From Crocinitomicaceae bacterium (GTDB lineage: Bacteria; Bacteroidota; Bacteroidia; Flavobacteriales_D; Crocinitomicaceae), in assembly GCA_023957475.1 (NCBI GenBank), contig JAMLHA010000013.1:1-64000 (forward strand): 64,000 bases of DNA, in the 5' to 3' direction. The position numbers and the translations under genes are program-made. This document shows positions 35,699 to 45,018 of this stretch, piece after piece (the first letter of the stretch is position 1; each line of letters starts with the position of its first letter). A model generated the notes under the pieces. It was not told the DNA's origin. It did not search any database and saw only the letters and a list, made by a program, of their open reading frames with translations.

Positions 35699-36835
35699 AT
35701 GCATCTAAAATCATTACAAATAATCAATTTTAAAAATTACGAAGCGTCTGAAATAACTCTTTGTGACGGCATCAATTGCTTTATAGGAATGAACGGTGCC
35801 GGTAAAACAAATATCTTGGATGCGGTGCATTACCTAAGTATGTGCAAATCGTATTTAAACACTATCGACCGTCAGAACATCCACTTTGATCAACAGTTTT
35901 TTTCAATTCTTGGATCTTTTTCTAAAGATGATAAAGACTACGACATTCATTGTGCCTTTAAAATTGGTGCAAAAAAGGTATTTAAAAAGAATAAAAAAGA
36001 ATACGAAAAGTTGGCCGAACACATTGGTTTGTTTCCAACAGTTATCATTTCTCCGTATGACAAAGATTTGATTTCGGGAGGTAGCGAATTGCGTAGAAAA
36101 TGGATCGATGGTATTATTTCTCAATCTGACAAAGACTATTTGGCTGACATTCAAAAGTATGCTAAAATTTTAGCTCAACGCAACGCCCTTTTAAAACACA
36201 TGTATGAAAACGGTTTTTTTGAACTCGAATCCATTGATGTGTGGAATGAGCAATTGATCTTTATTGGAAACCGTATTCATCAAAAAAGAAGTGCTTTTTT
36301 AGCTGATTTTATCCCTGTATTTAAAAATCATTACAACCAAATTGGTATAGAATCAGACAATGTAACTATCGAATTCCGTTCACAATTAAATGAAGCCTCT
36401 TTTGCCGAATTATTAAAATTGAATGAGCGAAAAGATGCACATTCTCAATACACCAATGCTGGTATTCATAAAGACGATTTAGTTTTTTTAATCAAAGGGT
36501 ATCCGGTTAAAAAATTTGGTTCTCAAGGACAGCAAAAGTCATTTGTCATAGCGCTTCGATTGGCTCAATACGATTGGTTAAAGCAAAACCTAAATATCAA
36601 GCCTATTTTATTATTGGACGATATTTTTGATAAATTAGACAGAAATCGAGTGCAACGCTTGATGGACCTTGTTTCCTCTGATTTTTTTGGTCAAGTGCTT
36701 GTTACTGACACTGATGAAGAAAGAATCAGACAAACATTTGAAGAAAACAACATTAGTGGCAATTTATACTTAATTGCCAATAGTACTATTACAAAACAAC
36801 CCAACATCGAACACAAACTCAAAGCAGTACAATGA
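35699..36835 (+). CDS. recF: DNA replication and repair protein RecF
   Basis: A 378-residue SMC-like ATPase that helps load RecA on gapped DNA. Walker A FIGMNGAGKTNILDAVHYLS at about residues 29-48, the characteristic GGSELRRKWIDGIISQ near 120, the signature GSQGQQKSFVIALRLAQYDW near 275, Walker B ILLLDDIFDKLD near 305 and VLVTDTD. I start at the ATG at 35699 (MHLKSLQIINFKNY, the family start); an earlier open stretch back to 35615 is low-complexity. It overlaps the DUF721 gene by 4 bp. Confidence 0.94.
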   Translation: MHLKSLQIINFKNYEASEITLCDGINCFIGMNGAGKTNILDAVHYLSMCKSYLNTIDRQNIHFDQQFFSILGSFSKDDKDYDIHCAFKIGAKKVFKKNKKEYEKLAEHIGLFPTVIISPYDKDLISGGSELRRKWIDGIISQSDKDYLADIQKYAKILAQRNALLKHMYENGFFELESIDVWNEQLIFIGNRIHQKRSAFLADFIPVFKNHYNQIGIESDNVTIEFRSQLNEASFAELLKLNERKDAHSQYTNAGIHKDDLVFLIKGYPVKKFGSQGQQKSFVIALRLAQYDWLKQNLNIKPILLLDDIFDKLDRNRVQRLMDLVSSDFFGQVLVTDTDEERIRQTFEENNISGNLYLIANSTITKQPNIEHKLKAVQ

Positions 36836-37128
36836 ATCAACACAACTCAAATAACGCTCCATTAAAAGAATTAATTGATCGCTTTCTTAAATCTTATCGC
36901 TTAGATGGTAAAATGAAAGAGTTAGATGTATTGAATGGTTGGGAAGAAATGATGGGTGTTGCGGTTGCCAACCGTACCGAAAAACTATTTATTAAGAACA
37001 AAGTTCTACACATCAAATTAAATTCCTCTGTAATGCGAGAAGAATTGGCAAATGGGAAGCAAATCATCATTCTTCGAGTGAATCAATTTGCTGGCTTTGA
37101 AATTATAAACGATATTTGGTTTGAATAA
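36832..37128 (+). CDS. DUF721 (DciA-like) protein
   Basis: A 98-residue basic protein with the DUF721 pattern: LIDRFLKSYRLDGKMKELDV, WEEMMGVAVANRTEKLFIKN and VLHIKLNSSVMREELANGK. The family includes DciA, which works with replicative helicase loading in many bacteria. Its start overlaps the recF stop (ATGA), so both are made from one message, consistent with a replication/repair role. Confidence 0.88.
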   Translation: MNQHNSNNAPLKELIDRFLKSYRLDGKMKELDVLNGWEEMMGVAVANRTEKLFIKNKVLHIKLNSSVMREELANGKQIIILRVNQFAGFEIINDIWFE

Positions 37129-37689
37129 TTATCGAAACAGTACTTTTCGGTAGATAATTGCAACAACAATGCTATAAAATGTAGATAGCATAATCATGGA
37201 GAGAATACCATAAGTCATTATAAAACCACCTGAGAACAGCATTTGAGGCGTTTTTCTAAATTCTTGAAGCATCTCCTCTTTTGTCATGATCTCCAAATCC
37301 TTGTTATTTTCCTTTACTTGTTTCAATTGAACAGGGTCATCAACAATGGATTGAAAATAAGCTTCTCTTTCAGCAATCATTTTTCGGTTGTAATCCGGGT
37401 CGATTTTTTCGTAATAAAAATAAAGAAAAGCACTGATAATCATCGAATAAACAACACCTGTTGCCATTCCATTTTTAACATCATTTAAAATGGTATCATC
37501 TTCTACTTTCTTTCTCTTTTGCAAATACAATCCAACAGAAATAGCTGCTAACAAAACAAACATGTTGGACAACACAAAAAAGGGAGTATTACTTGGCACA
37601 TTCCAACCAATTAAAAAACCGGTCATCTTCAATGCAATCCAAGTAACAGCAAAAATTATAGCAATTTTAAATGTTACCTTCATCTTCAA
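37129..37689 (-). CDS. DUF4199-type membrane protein
   Basis: A 186-residue protein with four hydrophobic segments (about residues 6-26, 33-55, 73-93 and 150-180) and a charged central stretch (KKIDPDYNRKMIAEREAYFQ). The layout matches DUF4199 proteins common in Bacteroidetes. It lies 3 bp after the end of the rho gene on the same strand... reading downstream, so it is probably cotranscribed with rho. Function unknown. Confidence 0.75.
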   Translation of the reverse strand: MKMKVTFKIAIIFAVTWIALKMTGFLIGWNVPSNTPFFVLSNMFVLLAAISVGLYLQKRKKVEDDTILNDVKNGMATGVVYSMIISAFLYFYYEKIDPDYNRKMIAEREAYFQSIVDDPVQLKQVKENNKDLEIMTKEEMLQEFRKTPQMLFSGGFIMTYGILSMIMLSTFYSIVVAIIYRKVLFR

Positions 37690-37692
37690 TTA

Positions 37693-39321
37693 TTAACTAT
37701 TCATTGAAACCAAGAATTCTTCATTTGAGAGCGTACCTTCCATACGTTCTTTCATGAATTCCATAGCTTCAACTGGATTCATATCGGCAATAAATTTACG
37801 GATCAACCAAACACGTTGCAACACGTCTTTAGACACCAACAAATCTTCTCTACGAGTACCCGAAGCCGTAATATCAATTGCAGGATAAATTCTTCTGTTT
37901 GAAATCTTTCTATCCAATTGCAACTCCATGTTACCCGTACCCTTAAACTCTTCGAAGATGACCTCATCCATTTTAGAACCTGTTTCTGTCAACGCTGTTG
38001 CAAGAATGGATAACGAACCTCCATTTTCAATTTTACGAGCAGAACCAAAGAATCGTTTTGGTTTGTGCAATGCATTTGCATCAACCCCACCTGACAACAC
38101 TTTACCAGAAGCAGGTGAAACAGTGTTATAAGCACGTGCCAAACGTGTAATTGAGTCTAACAAAATACATACATCGTGACCACATTCAACCATTCTTTTG
38201 GCTTTTTCCAACACCATATTGGCTACTTTCACATGGCGTTCTGCTGGTTCATCAAATGTAGAGGCAATTACTTCTGCTTTTACGCTTCTAGCCATATCTG
38301 TTACCTCCTCAGGTCGTTCATCAATCAATAAAACAATCAAATATGTTTCTGGATGGTTGGCTGCGATGGCATTGGCAACATCTTTGAGCAACATGGTTTT
38401 ACCCGTTTTTGGTTGCGCAACAATCATCCCTCTTTGTCCTTTACCAATAGGCGCAAACAAATCCATCACACGTGTTGACAACGTTTCTTGAGCGTGACCA
38501 GTCAATTTAAATTTTTCATCTGGAAACAACGGTGTCAAATATTGGAAAGGAACTCTATCGCGAATATATGACGGATCTCTACCATTAATGGATTCTACTT
38601 TCACTAGAGGGAAATATTTTTCACCTTCTTTTGGAGGTCGAATAGTTCCTTTAACGGTATCACCTGTTTTTAATCCAAATAATTTAATCTGACTTTGGTT
38701 AACATAGACATCATCTGGAGATGGTAAGTAATTAAAATCTGATGATCTCAAAAACCCATATCCATCTTGAATAACTTCTAAAACACCTTCAGCAGAAACA
38801 ATTCCAACTAAATCATACGAATCGTCTTTAACTTCTTGTTCTCTATAATGTGGTTTTGAATGTTTTTGATGAAAATGACGTGAAGGTCCTTCACTATTTT
38901 TAGCTTCTACTGGAATTGATTCAACTTTAGCTTCAGCATTGCTTTCAACTTTAGTTGTTGCTTCTATTGGAGTTGGCAATTCAACAGAACTTTCCTCTAC
39001 TTTATCAATAGCGGCTTCTTTTTTAGGCTTTATTGCCAAATCCAACAAATTTCTTCCACCTTGTTTGGTATCGTTTTTATCTTCACTATCAACTTTCTCT
39101 ACCACAGGTTGTTCTTCTTGAAACAATTCATTTTGAACGGAGCTTTTCGCTACTTTTTTTGTAGGTTTACTCGGCGCTTTTACAGGTGCAGGTTCTTCTC
39201 CTCCTCCAATAATTGCATTAATAATGTCTGCTTTTTTTAAGTTTGTTGTATCAATACCTAGTGTGGTAGCTATTTCTTTTAAGTCTGAAAGTTTTTTACT
39301 TTCTAACGTTTTTTTATCCAT
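37693..39321 (-). CDS. rho: transcription termination factor Rho
   Basis: A 542-residue hexameric RNA helicase. Rho_N domain at residues 1-38 ([20 protein letters not shown]), then a low-complexity, Lys/Glu/Pro-rich stretch (about 40-160) that is absent from E. coli Rho, the RNA-binding cold-shock-like domain at about 165-250 ([20 protein letters not shown]), and the ATPase domain with Walker [16 protein letters not shown] and later [21 protein letters not shown]-loop region [20 protein letters not shown] is normal. Long insertions of this type are typical for Bacteroidetes Rho. Confidence 0.95.
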   Translation of the reverse strand: MDKKTLESKKLSDLKEIATTLGIDTTNLKKADIINAIIGGGEEPAPVKAPSKPTKKVAKSSVQNELFQEEQPVVEKVDSEDKNDTKQGGRNLLDLAIKPKKEAAIDKVEESSVELPTPIEATTKVESNAEAKVESIPVEAKNSEGPSRHFHQKHSKPHYREQEVKDDSYDLVGIVSAEGVLEVIQDGYGFLRSSDFNYLPSPDDVYVNQSQIKLFGLKTGDTVKGTIRPPKEGEKYFPLVKVESINGRDPSYIRDRVPFQYLTPLFPDEKFKLTGHAQETLSTRVMDLFAPIGKGQRGMIVAQPKTGKTMLLKDVANAIAANHPETYLIVLLIDERPEEVTDMARSVKAEVIASTFDEPAERHVKVANMVLEKAKRMVECGHDVCILLDSITRLARAYNTVSPASGKVLSGGVDANALHKPKRFFGSARKIENGGSLSILATALTETGSKMDEVIFEEFKGTGNMELQLDRKISNRRIYPAIDITASGTRREDLLVSKDVLQRVWLIRKFIADMNPVEAMEFMKERMEGTLSNEEFLVSMNS

Positions 39322-39480
39322 AAAATTGATAAAGTGAGATGTGTTATTTTTAAATTATAATAAAGGATTTTTCAAAAATGAAAATAAGATTGTGCTTTTT
39401 AGGCATTGCAATATTAAGTATATATTTTTTTATAAAAACAAAAAAAATGATTTTTTTCTGAATTATTTTCAATTTTTGGC

Positions 39481-40194
39481 TTATTTCAATAAATATTTAT
39501 ACCGCTGCACAGTATTTTCCAATCCAAAATACAAGGCATCCGAAATCAATGCGTGACCAATGGACACTTCTGCTAAAAATGGAATGCTTTGCTTGAAGAA
39601 TTTCAAATTATCCAAACTTAAATCGTGACCTGCGTTTATTTCCAAACCAAGTGAATGAGCCAACTGAGCAGCTTCAATATACGGTTTTATTGCTAATTCT
39701 CTGTTTTTAGTAAAATCTTCGGCATAAGGCCCGGTGTAAAACTCTACTCTATCCACTCCTGTCTTAGCTGCATATTCAATATTCTGAAGATTGGTGTCAA
39801 CAAAAATGGAACTACGGACATTAAGTGTTTTAAAATGCTTAACTAAATCGGTTAAGTAATCTAGATTTGATTCTGTATCCCAACCTGCATTTGATGTAAG
39901 AACAGATGGTGGATCTGGAACCAATGTAGCTTGTGCTGGACGAATATCTTCGATAATATTTAAATAACGCTTATCAGGATAGCCCTCAATGTTAAATTCT
40001 GTTTTTACAACTTCTCTTAAATTATAAACATCTTCAGTGGTAATATGTCGCTCATCTGGTCGTGGGTGAACCGTGATTCCGTCTGCTCCAAATCGTTCAC
40101 AATCAATTGCTACTTGAACAACATTAGGTGTATTTCCTCCACGTGCATTTCGAATGGTTGCCACTTTATTGATGTTTACACTTAACTTCGTCAT
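39481..40194 (-). CDS. pdxJ: pyridoxine 5'-phosphate synthase
   Basis: A 237-residue TIM-barrel enzyme that condenses 1-deoxy-xylulose 5-phosphate and 3-amino-2-oxopropyl phosphate to pyridoxine 5'-phosphate (DXP-dependent vitamin B6 pathway). Start [20 protein letters not shown], then [36 protein letters not shown], and [15 protein letters not shown] are PdxJ signatures. Length is normal. A single gene in front of a divergently transcribed tatC. Confidence 0.95.
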   Translation of the reverse strand: MTKLSVNINKVATIRNARGGNTPNVVQVAIDCERFGADGITVHPRPDERHITTEDVYNLREVVKTEFNIEGYPDKRYLNIIEDIRPAQATLVPDPPSVLTSNAGWDTESNLDYLTDLVKHFKTLNVRSSIFVDTNLQNIEYAAKTGVDRVEFYTGPYAEDFTKNRELAIKPYIEAAQLAHSLGLEINAGHDLSLDNLKFFKQSIPFLAEVSIGHALISDALYFGLENTVQRYKYLLK

Positions 40195-40282
40195 TTCATT
40201 AAATTAAAACGTCAAAATTAATTATTAAAAGTATTTAACAGAATAAAAGTTCAATAAACTCTTTTAATAAAAGTACTTTTTA

Positions 40283-40290
40283 TACTTTTG
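40283..40290 (+). promoter_or_regulatory. -7 element of tatC
   Basis: TACTTTTG (TAnnTTTG), 7 nt before the tatC ATG at 40298, so the mRNA would have almost no leader. No clear -33 box. Confidence 0.5.
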
Positions 40291-40297
40291 CATCGAA

Positions 40298-41083
40298 ATG
40301 GACAATGAGAAAAACATGCCTTTCCTTCAACATTTGGAGGAATTACGCTGGCGATTAGTTAGAGCAGCTATTGCTGTATTGATATGTACCATCCTACTTT
40401 TTTGGCAACAAAGTTGGATCATGGACAATGTTTTCTTGATTATGCTCGATACGAATTTCATATCATTCCGACTTATGTGTGAATGGTTTGGCATTTGCAC
40501 AGAGCCTGTTTCTGTAGAAATCCAAAGCATGAATGTTTCTGGCCAGTTTTCTTATGCTTTATTGACAAGTATATTGGGAGGCGTTGTCATTGCTTCCCCT
40601 TACATTTTTTATCAATTGTGGTTATTCATCAAGCCTGGATTGAAAGAAAATGAACGAAAAGCTTCTAGCGGATTGATATTCTACGTTTCACTTTTGTTTT
40701 TATTGGGAATTCTATTCGGCTACTTTGTCATTACACCTTTGGCTATTCAATTTTTTGGCAATTATAGCATGTCTGATAAAATTCAAAACATTTTCACGAT
40801 TGATTCCTATATGGGAATGATGCTTTCTACAACTTTTTATACAGGCTTGTTTTTTTTATTACCAATCATCTCTTATTTGTTAACCAGCTTAGGAGTCATT
40901 ACTAGTGATTTTCTTCGAAAATATAGAAAACACGCCATTATTGTTGTTTTAATTCTTTCTGCAGTTATTACACCACCTGATGCCATCAGTCAAATTATTG
41001 TAGCTATACCAATTACGATTTTATACGAAATAGGTGTTTTTGCTTCGAGAAGGGTGGAAAAAAGAAAAAACAAATTGAGTTAA
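40298..41083 (+). CDS. tatC: twin-arginine translocase subunit TatC
   Basis: A 261-residue inner-membrane protein with six hydrophobic segments. The start MPFLQHLEELRWRLVRAAIA is the TatC signature, followed by SPYIFYQLWLFIKPGLKENE, the first periplasmic loop, and FFLLPIISYLLTSLGVITSD and ILSAVITPPDAISQIIVAIP near the C-terminus. TatC is the receptor for folded twin-arginine substrates. tatA/B are not in the window. Confidence 0.95.
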   Translation: MDNEKNMPFLQHLEELRWRLVRAAIAVLICTILLFWQQSWIMDNVFLIMLDTNFISFRLMCEWFGICTEPVSVEIQSMNVSGQFSYALLTSILGGVVIASPYIFYQLWLFIKPGLKENERKASSGLIFYVSLLFLLGILFGYFVITPLAIQFFGNYSMSDKIQNIFTIDSYMGMMLSTTFYTGLFFLLPIISYLLTSLGVITSDFLRKYRKHAIIVVLILSAVITPPDAISQIIVAIPITILYEIGVFASRRVEKRKNKLS

Positions 41084-41178
41084 TCAATTAACAACTACTA
41101 TTGAATGATTTTTTATTTTGTTTTATTATTTATGATTGATTATTTCTAAATTTACTCTTCAAATATCTAATAGCATTG

Positions 41179-43638
41179 ATGTTAAAAACGCTTGTATTCA
41201 TACTATTTTTCTTACCACTAACACTCTTTTCACAAGAACTAGTTGTTATGGGTACCGTTTTTGATGCCAATACAGGAGAGATTTTACCCTTTGTGAAAGT
41301 TCAATTAAACCATTCAAACTCTGGAGCTTTAACTGATTCCCTAGGACAATATTTTATTAAGGCAAACACACCATCCGATTCAATTTTTATTAATTTACCT
41401 GGATACAATTACCAAGCTCACAAAATAGAAGCAAACAAAGCACAAATAATTGATTTTTCACTTGAACCAACTGTGCATACTATTGAAGATTTAACCATAT
41501 TACCTCCCGATGAATTGCCTTCTGTTATACTTTTTAAGAAAATCATTAAAAACAAACCGATAAACGATATAAAAAAACTAACATCTTACGAATACGAATC
41601 ATACAATAAAATTCAGGTTGACTTAAACAATATTGGCGATAAATTTAAAGACAGAGGAATTGTAAAAAAAATGGATATTATTTTACAATACCTCGATTCT
41701 GCTGACAATGGCAAAAGTTACCTACCCTTACTCTTAACAGAAAGTGTTTCAAATTACTATTACACCACCAATCCAATTAGAAAAAAAGAAGTTTTAATCG
41801 GATCTAAAGTAACTGGGGTTGACAACCTCAATTTTGAACAATTTTTGGGTGAAATGTACATGGATATGAATGTCTATGACAATAATATAATCATCATTAA
41901 CCGCACTTTTGTTAGCCCAATTTCAACAATTGCACGCAATTATTACCAGTTTTTAATCATTGATTCGGGTTTTATAGACAATAAATGGTGTTATCAAATG
42001 TCTTTTAAACCAAAACGTGATGGCGATTTAACCTTTGAAGGAACCATGTGGATTCACGACACCACTTTTGCCATCAAATCCATTAAAGGTATCGTTTCTC
42101 CAAATGCCAACATCAACTACATCAAAAGCTTGCAATTTGAACAAAACTATAATCAAGTCAATAATGAGGCTTGGGTATTGACAGAAGAATATGTATTAGC
42201 TGATTTAAATATTGTAAAAAAATCGGCTACATTTGGCGCATTTGTTCGCAAATACTCTTCCAGAAAAGATTATAGAATAAACAATCCACATCCAGATGAT
42301 TTTTATAGAAGCAGCAGTACTGTTGAACTTTTAGACAGTACAAAATCAAGAACAAATGAGTGGTGGGAAATCCATCGACACGTTCCTCTCACTTCGGCAC
42401 AAATTGGAATTACAAAGATGACAGATTCACTAACCAATCTGCCATTTTATCGAAATTTACAAGGTGTGGCTCGTCTATTTATAACAGGCTATATGCCATA
42501 CGGGTGGTTTGAATTTGGTCACCTACACCGTTTATTAAGTTTTAATCCCGTAGAAAAAACCAGATTGGGCTTCTCTATTCGCACTTCCAATAAATTCTCA
42601 AAAGTCATTGAATTGGGAGGAAAATTATACTACGGTTTTGGCGACAATCAATTCAAATATGGTGGAAGCGCCAGAATTAATACATCCCAAAAGAAAAGAG
42701 GTGTTTTATCGCTATTTTATGAATACGACATCGAACAAATTGGAGCATCACCAAAAGCATCACAAGTTGGTTCAACATTTGGTACACTGTTTAGAACAGG
42801 TCCTTTGGATAAGTTAACATTCGTAAAAAAAGCAGGAATCAATTTTGAGAAAGACATCCATAAAGACTTTGTTCTATTTACCGCAATGGATTTAAAAGAA
42901 TATGTTGCATTAGGTAAAGCCAATTACGTTCGTGTTAATGAATTAACAGGAGTTCATGACACGATTAGTAAAATTCGCACCAGTGAGGTCACACTTCGAT
43001 TAAGATGGGCTAAAAATGAAGAATTTATCAGCGGCGTATTTGATCGGGTATCGATTAAATCCAAATACCCTATTTTATCTTTTCAAACAATTTTTGGAAT
43101 AAAGGGTGCTTTAGAAAGTGATTACAAATACCAAAAATACGAATTCACTTATGATCATCGAGCTCTTGCAGGTGTTATTGGGTATATCCGCTACGGATTT
43201 GCCGTTGGTTACATTAACGGTACTGCAGCTTATCCATTTTTAAAAGTGCACGAAGGAAATCAATCATTTTACCTGAATAAAAACACGTTCAATAAATTAA
43301 ATTATTTTGAATTTATTTCCGATCGATACGTTGATGCTTACATTGAAAACCACTGGGGAGGATTATTTTTGGACTACATTCCGAAAGTTAACAAGCTAAA
43401 AATGAGATTTGTATCAAGTGCCCGTGCTACATGGGGTATGATTAGCCAACGACATGAAAAAGAGATGCTATTACCACCTTTCACAAAACAATTTGGTAAA
43501 ATTCCTTATTTAGAAGTATCTTTAGGTCTTGAAAATATTTTAAATTTGATTCGAATTGACGTTTTTTATAGAGTTACGCATCAAATTCCAGGAGCATCAC
43601 CTTTTGGAGTTAGAGCACGAATCGATATGTTCTTTTAA
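41179..43638 (+). CDS. outer-membrane protein with carboxypeptidase-like and DUF5686 domains
   Basis: An 819-residue protein. Signal peptide at 1-18 (LTLFSQ), a carboxypeptidase regulatory-like beta domain at about 20-95 (VVMGTVFDANTGEILPFVKV), then a long DUF5686 part with beta-barrel character to the C-terminus (SPFGVRARIDMFF, ending in Phe as outer-membrane proteins do). I start at the ATG at 41179, one codon after a TTG. Widespread in Bacteroidetes, of unknown function. lptB follows immediately after the stop codon. Confidence 0.85.
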   Translation: MLKTLVFILFFLPLTLFSQELVVMGTVFDANTGEILPFVKVQLNHSNSGALTDSLGQYFIKANTPSDSIFINLPGYNYQAHKIEANKAQIIDFSLEPTVHTIEDLTILPPDELPSVILFKKIIKNKPINDIKKLTSYEYESYNKIQVDLNNIGDKFKDRGIVKKMDIILQYLDSADNGKSYLPLLLTESVSNYYYTTNPIRKKEVLIGSKVTGVDNLNFEQFLGEMYMDMNVYDNNIIIINRTFVSPISTIARNYYQFLIIDSGFIDNKWCYQMSFKPKRDGDLTFEGTMWIHDTTFAIKSIKGIVSPNANINYIKSLQFEQNYNQVNNEAWVLTEEYVLADLNIVKKSATFGAFVRKYSSRKDYRINNPHPDDFYRSSSTVELLDSTKSRTNEWWEIHRHVPLTSAQIGITKMTDSLTNLPFYRNLQGVARLFITGYMPYGWFEFGHLHRLLSFNPVEKTRLGFSIRTSNKFSKVIELGGKLYYGFGDNQFKYGGSARINTSQKKRGVLSLFYEYDIEQIGASPKASQVGSTFGTLFRTGPLDKLTFVKKAGINFEKDIHKDFVLFTAMDLKEYVALGKANYVRVNELTGVHDTISKIRTSEVTLRLRWAKNEEFISGVFDRVSIKSKYPILSFQTIFGIKGALESDYKYQKYEFTYDHRALAGVIGYIRYGFAVGYINGTAAYPFLKVHEGNQSFYLNKNTFNKLNYFEFISDRYVDAYIENHWGGLFLDYIPKVNKLKMRFVSSARATWGMISQRHEKEMLLPPFTKQFGKIPYLEVSLGLENILNLIRIDVFYRVTHQIPGASPFGVRARIDMFF

Positions 43639-44367
43639 ATGAAATTATATACAGAAAATATTAAAAAAAATTACAAAGGCAGAAGCGTAGTTAAAGGCGT
43701 ATCTGTTGAAGTAAATCAGGGAGAAATTGTTGGATTGCTTGGACCAAATGGTGCTGGAAAAACAACTTCATTCTACATGATTGTTGGCTTGGTTAAACCC
43801 GATTCTGGCAAGGTTTTTATCGATAGTACCGAAATAACAACAATGCCTATGTACAAACGTTCTCAATTGGGTATTGGCTATTTGCCTCAGGAAATCTCTG
43901 TTTTTAGAAAACTTAGCGTTGAAGACAACATCATGGCTATTTTGGAAATGACTGATATGGCCAAACAAGAACGCGAAGACCGATTGGAGCAATTATTGAA
44001 CGAATTTAGCTTAAATCATGTTCGAAAAAACCTTGGAAATCGACTTTCTGGAGGTGAAAAAAGGCGTACAGAAATAGCAAGAGCATTGGCTACAAATCCC
44101 AAGTTTTTACTCTTGGACGAACCATTTGCAGGCGTTGACCCAATTGCAGTTGAAGACATTCAAAGCATCGTATCCGAGTTGCGAGAACGAAATATTGGTA
44201 TTTTAATCACAGATCACAACGTACAAGAAACACTTTCAATTACCGATAGAGCTTATTTATTATTTGAAGGAGCTATTTTAAAACAAGGAACAGCTGAAGA
44301 ATTAGCAGCCGATGAACAAGTAAGAAAAGTCTATTTGGGACAAAAATTTGAACTAAGAAAAAAATAA
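43639..44367 (+). CDS. lptB: lipopolysaccharide export ABC transporter ATP-binding protein
   Basis: A 242-residue ATPase powering LPS transport from the inner membrane (LptBFG). Walker [18 protein letters not shown] at about residues 35-51, Q-loop [20 protein letters not shown] (typical LptB), signature [17 protein letters not shown], Walker [16 protein letters not shown] and [11 protein letters not shown]. The start codon directly follows the stop of the DUF5686 gene with no gap, so they are coupled. LptF/G are not here. Confidence 0.93.
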   Translation: MKLYTENIKKNYKGRSVVKGVSVEVNQGEIVGLLGPNGAGKTTSFYMIVGLVKPDSGKVFIDSTEITTMPMYKRSQLGIGYLPQEISVFRKLSVEDNIMAILEMTDMAKQEREDRLEQLLNEFSLNHVRKNLGNRLSGGEKRRTEIARALATNPKFLLLDEPFAGVDPIAVEDIQSIVSELRERNIGILITDHNVQETLSITDRAYLLFEGAILKQGTAEELAADEQVRKVYLGQKFELRKK

Positions 44368-44391
44368 TTTCGTTAGTTTTAATATAATTTA

Positions 44392-44399
44392 TATCTTTG
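44392..44399 (+). promoter_or_regulatory. -7 element of the small lipoprotein gene
   Basis: TATCTTTG, a perfect TAnnTTTG, 34 bp before the ATG at 44434. No matching -33 box. Confidence 0.5.
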
Positions 44400-44433
44400 G
44401 AGACAATTAATTAAGTGTAAAACTAAATTATTT

Positions 44434-44925
44434 ATGAAAAATATAGTAAAAAGAACCGCTTTTTTCACACTCTTATTAGCTGGAATCATTCTTTCTTCTG
44501 GGTGTAATAAAGGATGTAAAAGCTTAGGCGAAAACGTTACAACTGGTGAAATCAAAACTGGTGTTTATATTTATCCTAGAAGTGGATATATGACAAGTTT
44601 CATGAAGGAATCTGAGTATTTAATTACAGGAAGTAATCCCTATGCAGATCGCTATCAAATTAGTTTTGATAAAGGCGAAACAAAGAAATCTATCAATTAC
44701 AATGAATACAGTTTATTGTGTTATCCTATCACTACAAGTTGCTTTGCTCAATTTGATAGAGATGTAAAAATTGATGATGTTAACGGAGTCGTTAAATACA
44801 CGATTAAAGTTAAACAATGTGGTAAATGTAAAGAAGAGCGATTAACAGAAAACTATGTTGCTATTCGTGCTGTACCTAGTACATACCAAGTAGTTTTTGA
44901 CATTGATATTCAGAGTGCTGATTAA
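44434..44925 (+). CDS. small lipoprotein of unknown function
   Basis: A 163-residue protein with a lipoprotein signal (TLLLAGIILSSGC, Cys24). The mature part has several further Cys (NKGCKSLG, LLCYPITTSCF, KQCGKCKE), an unusual number that could form disulfides or bind metal. No known domain is recognised. It has its own promoter and terminator. Confidence 0.65.
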   Translation: MKNIVKRTAFFTLLLAGIILSSGCNKGCKSLGENVTTGEIKTGVYIYPRSGYMTSFMKESEYLITGSNPYADRYQISFDKGETKKSINYNEYSLLCYPITTSCFAQFDRDVKIDDVNGVVKYTIKVKQCGKCKEERLTENYVAIRAVPSTYQVVFDIDIQSAD

Positions 44926-44945
44926 TCGTCTGAAATAATTATTTT

Positions 44946-44971
44946 AAAGGGTGTAAAAACACCCTTTTTTT
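44946..44971 (+). terminator. rho-independent terminator after the small lipoprotein gene
   Basis: Stem AAAGGGTGT with ACACCCTTT, 4-nt loop, followed by a T run; 20 bp after the stop codon. Confidence 0.9.
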
Positions 44972-45001
44972 ATTGCTAGTAGCTAAATCCAACTAAATTT
45001 G
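44972..45001 (+). promoter_or_regulatory. promoter of the TonB-type barrel gene
   Basis: ATTG (44972-44975), 18 bp, TAAATTTG (44994-45001), and the ATG 17 bp later at 45019. Fits the Bacteroidetes consensus reasonably. Confidence 0.5.
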
Positions 45002-45018
45002 TAGCTCAATAACAATAC

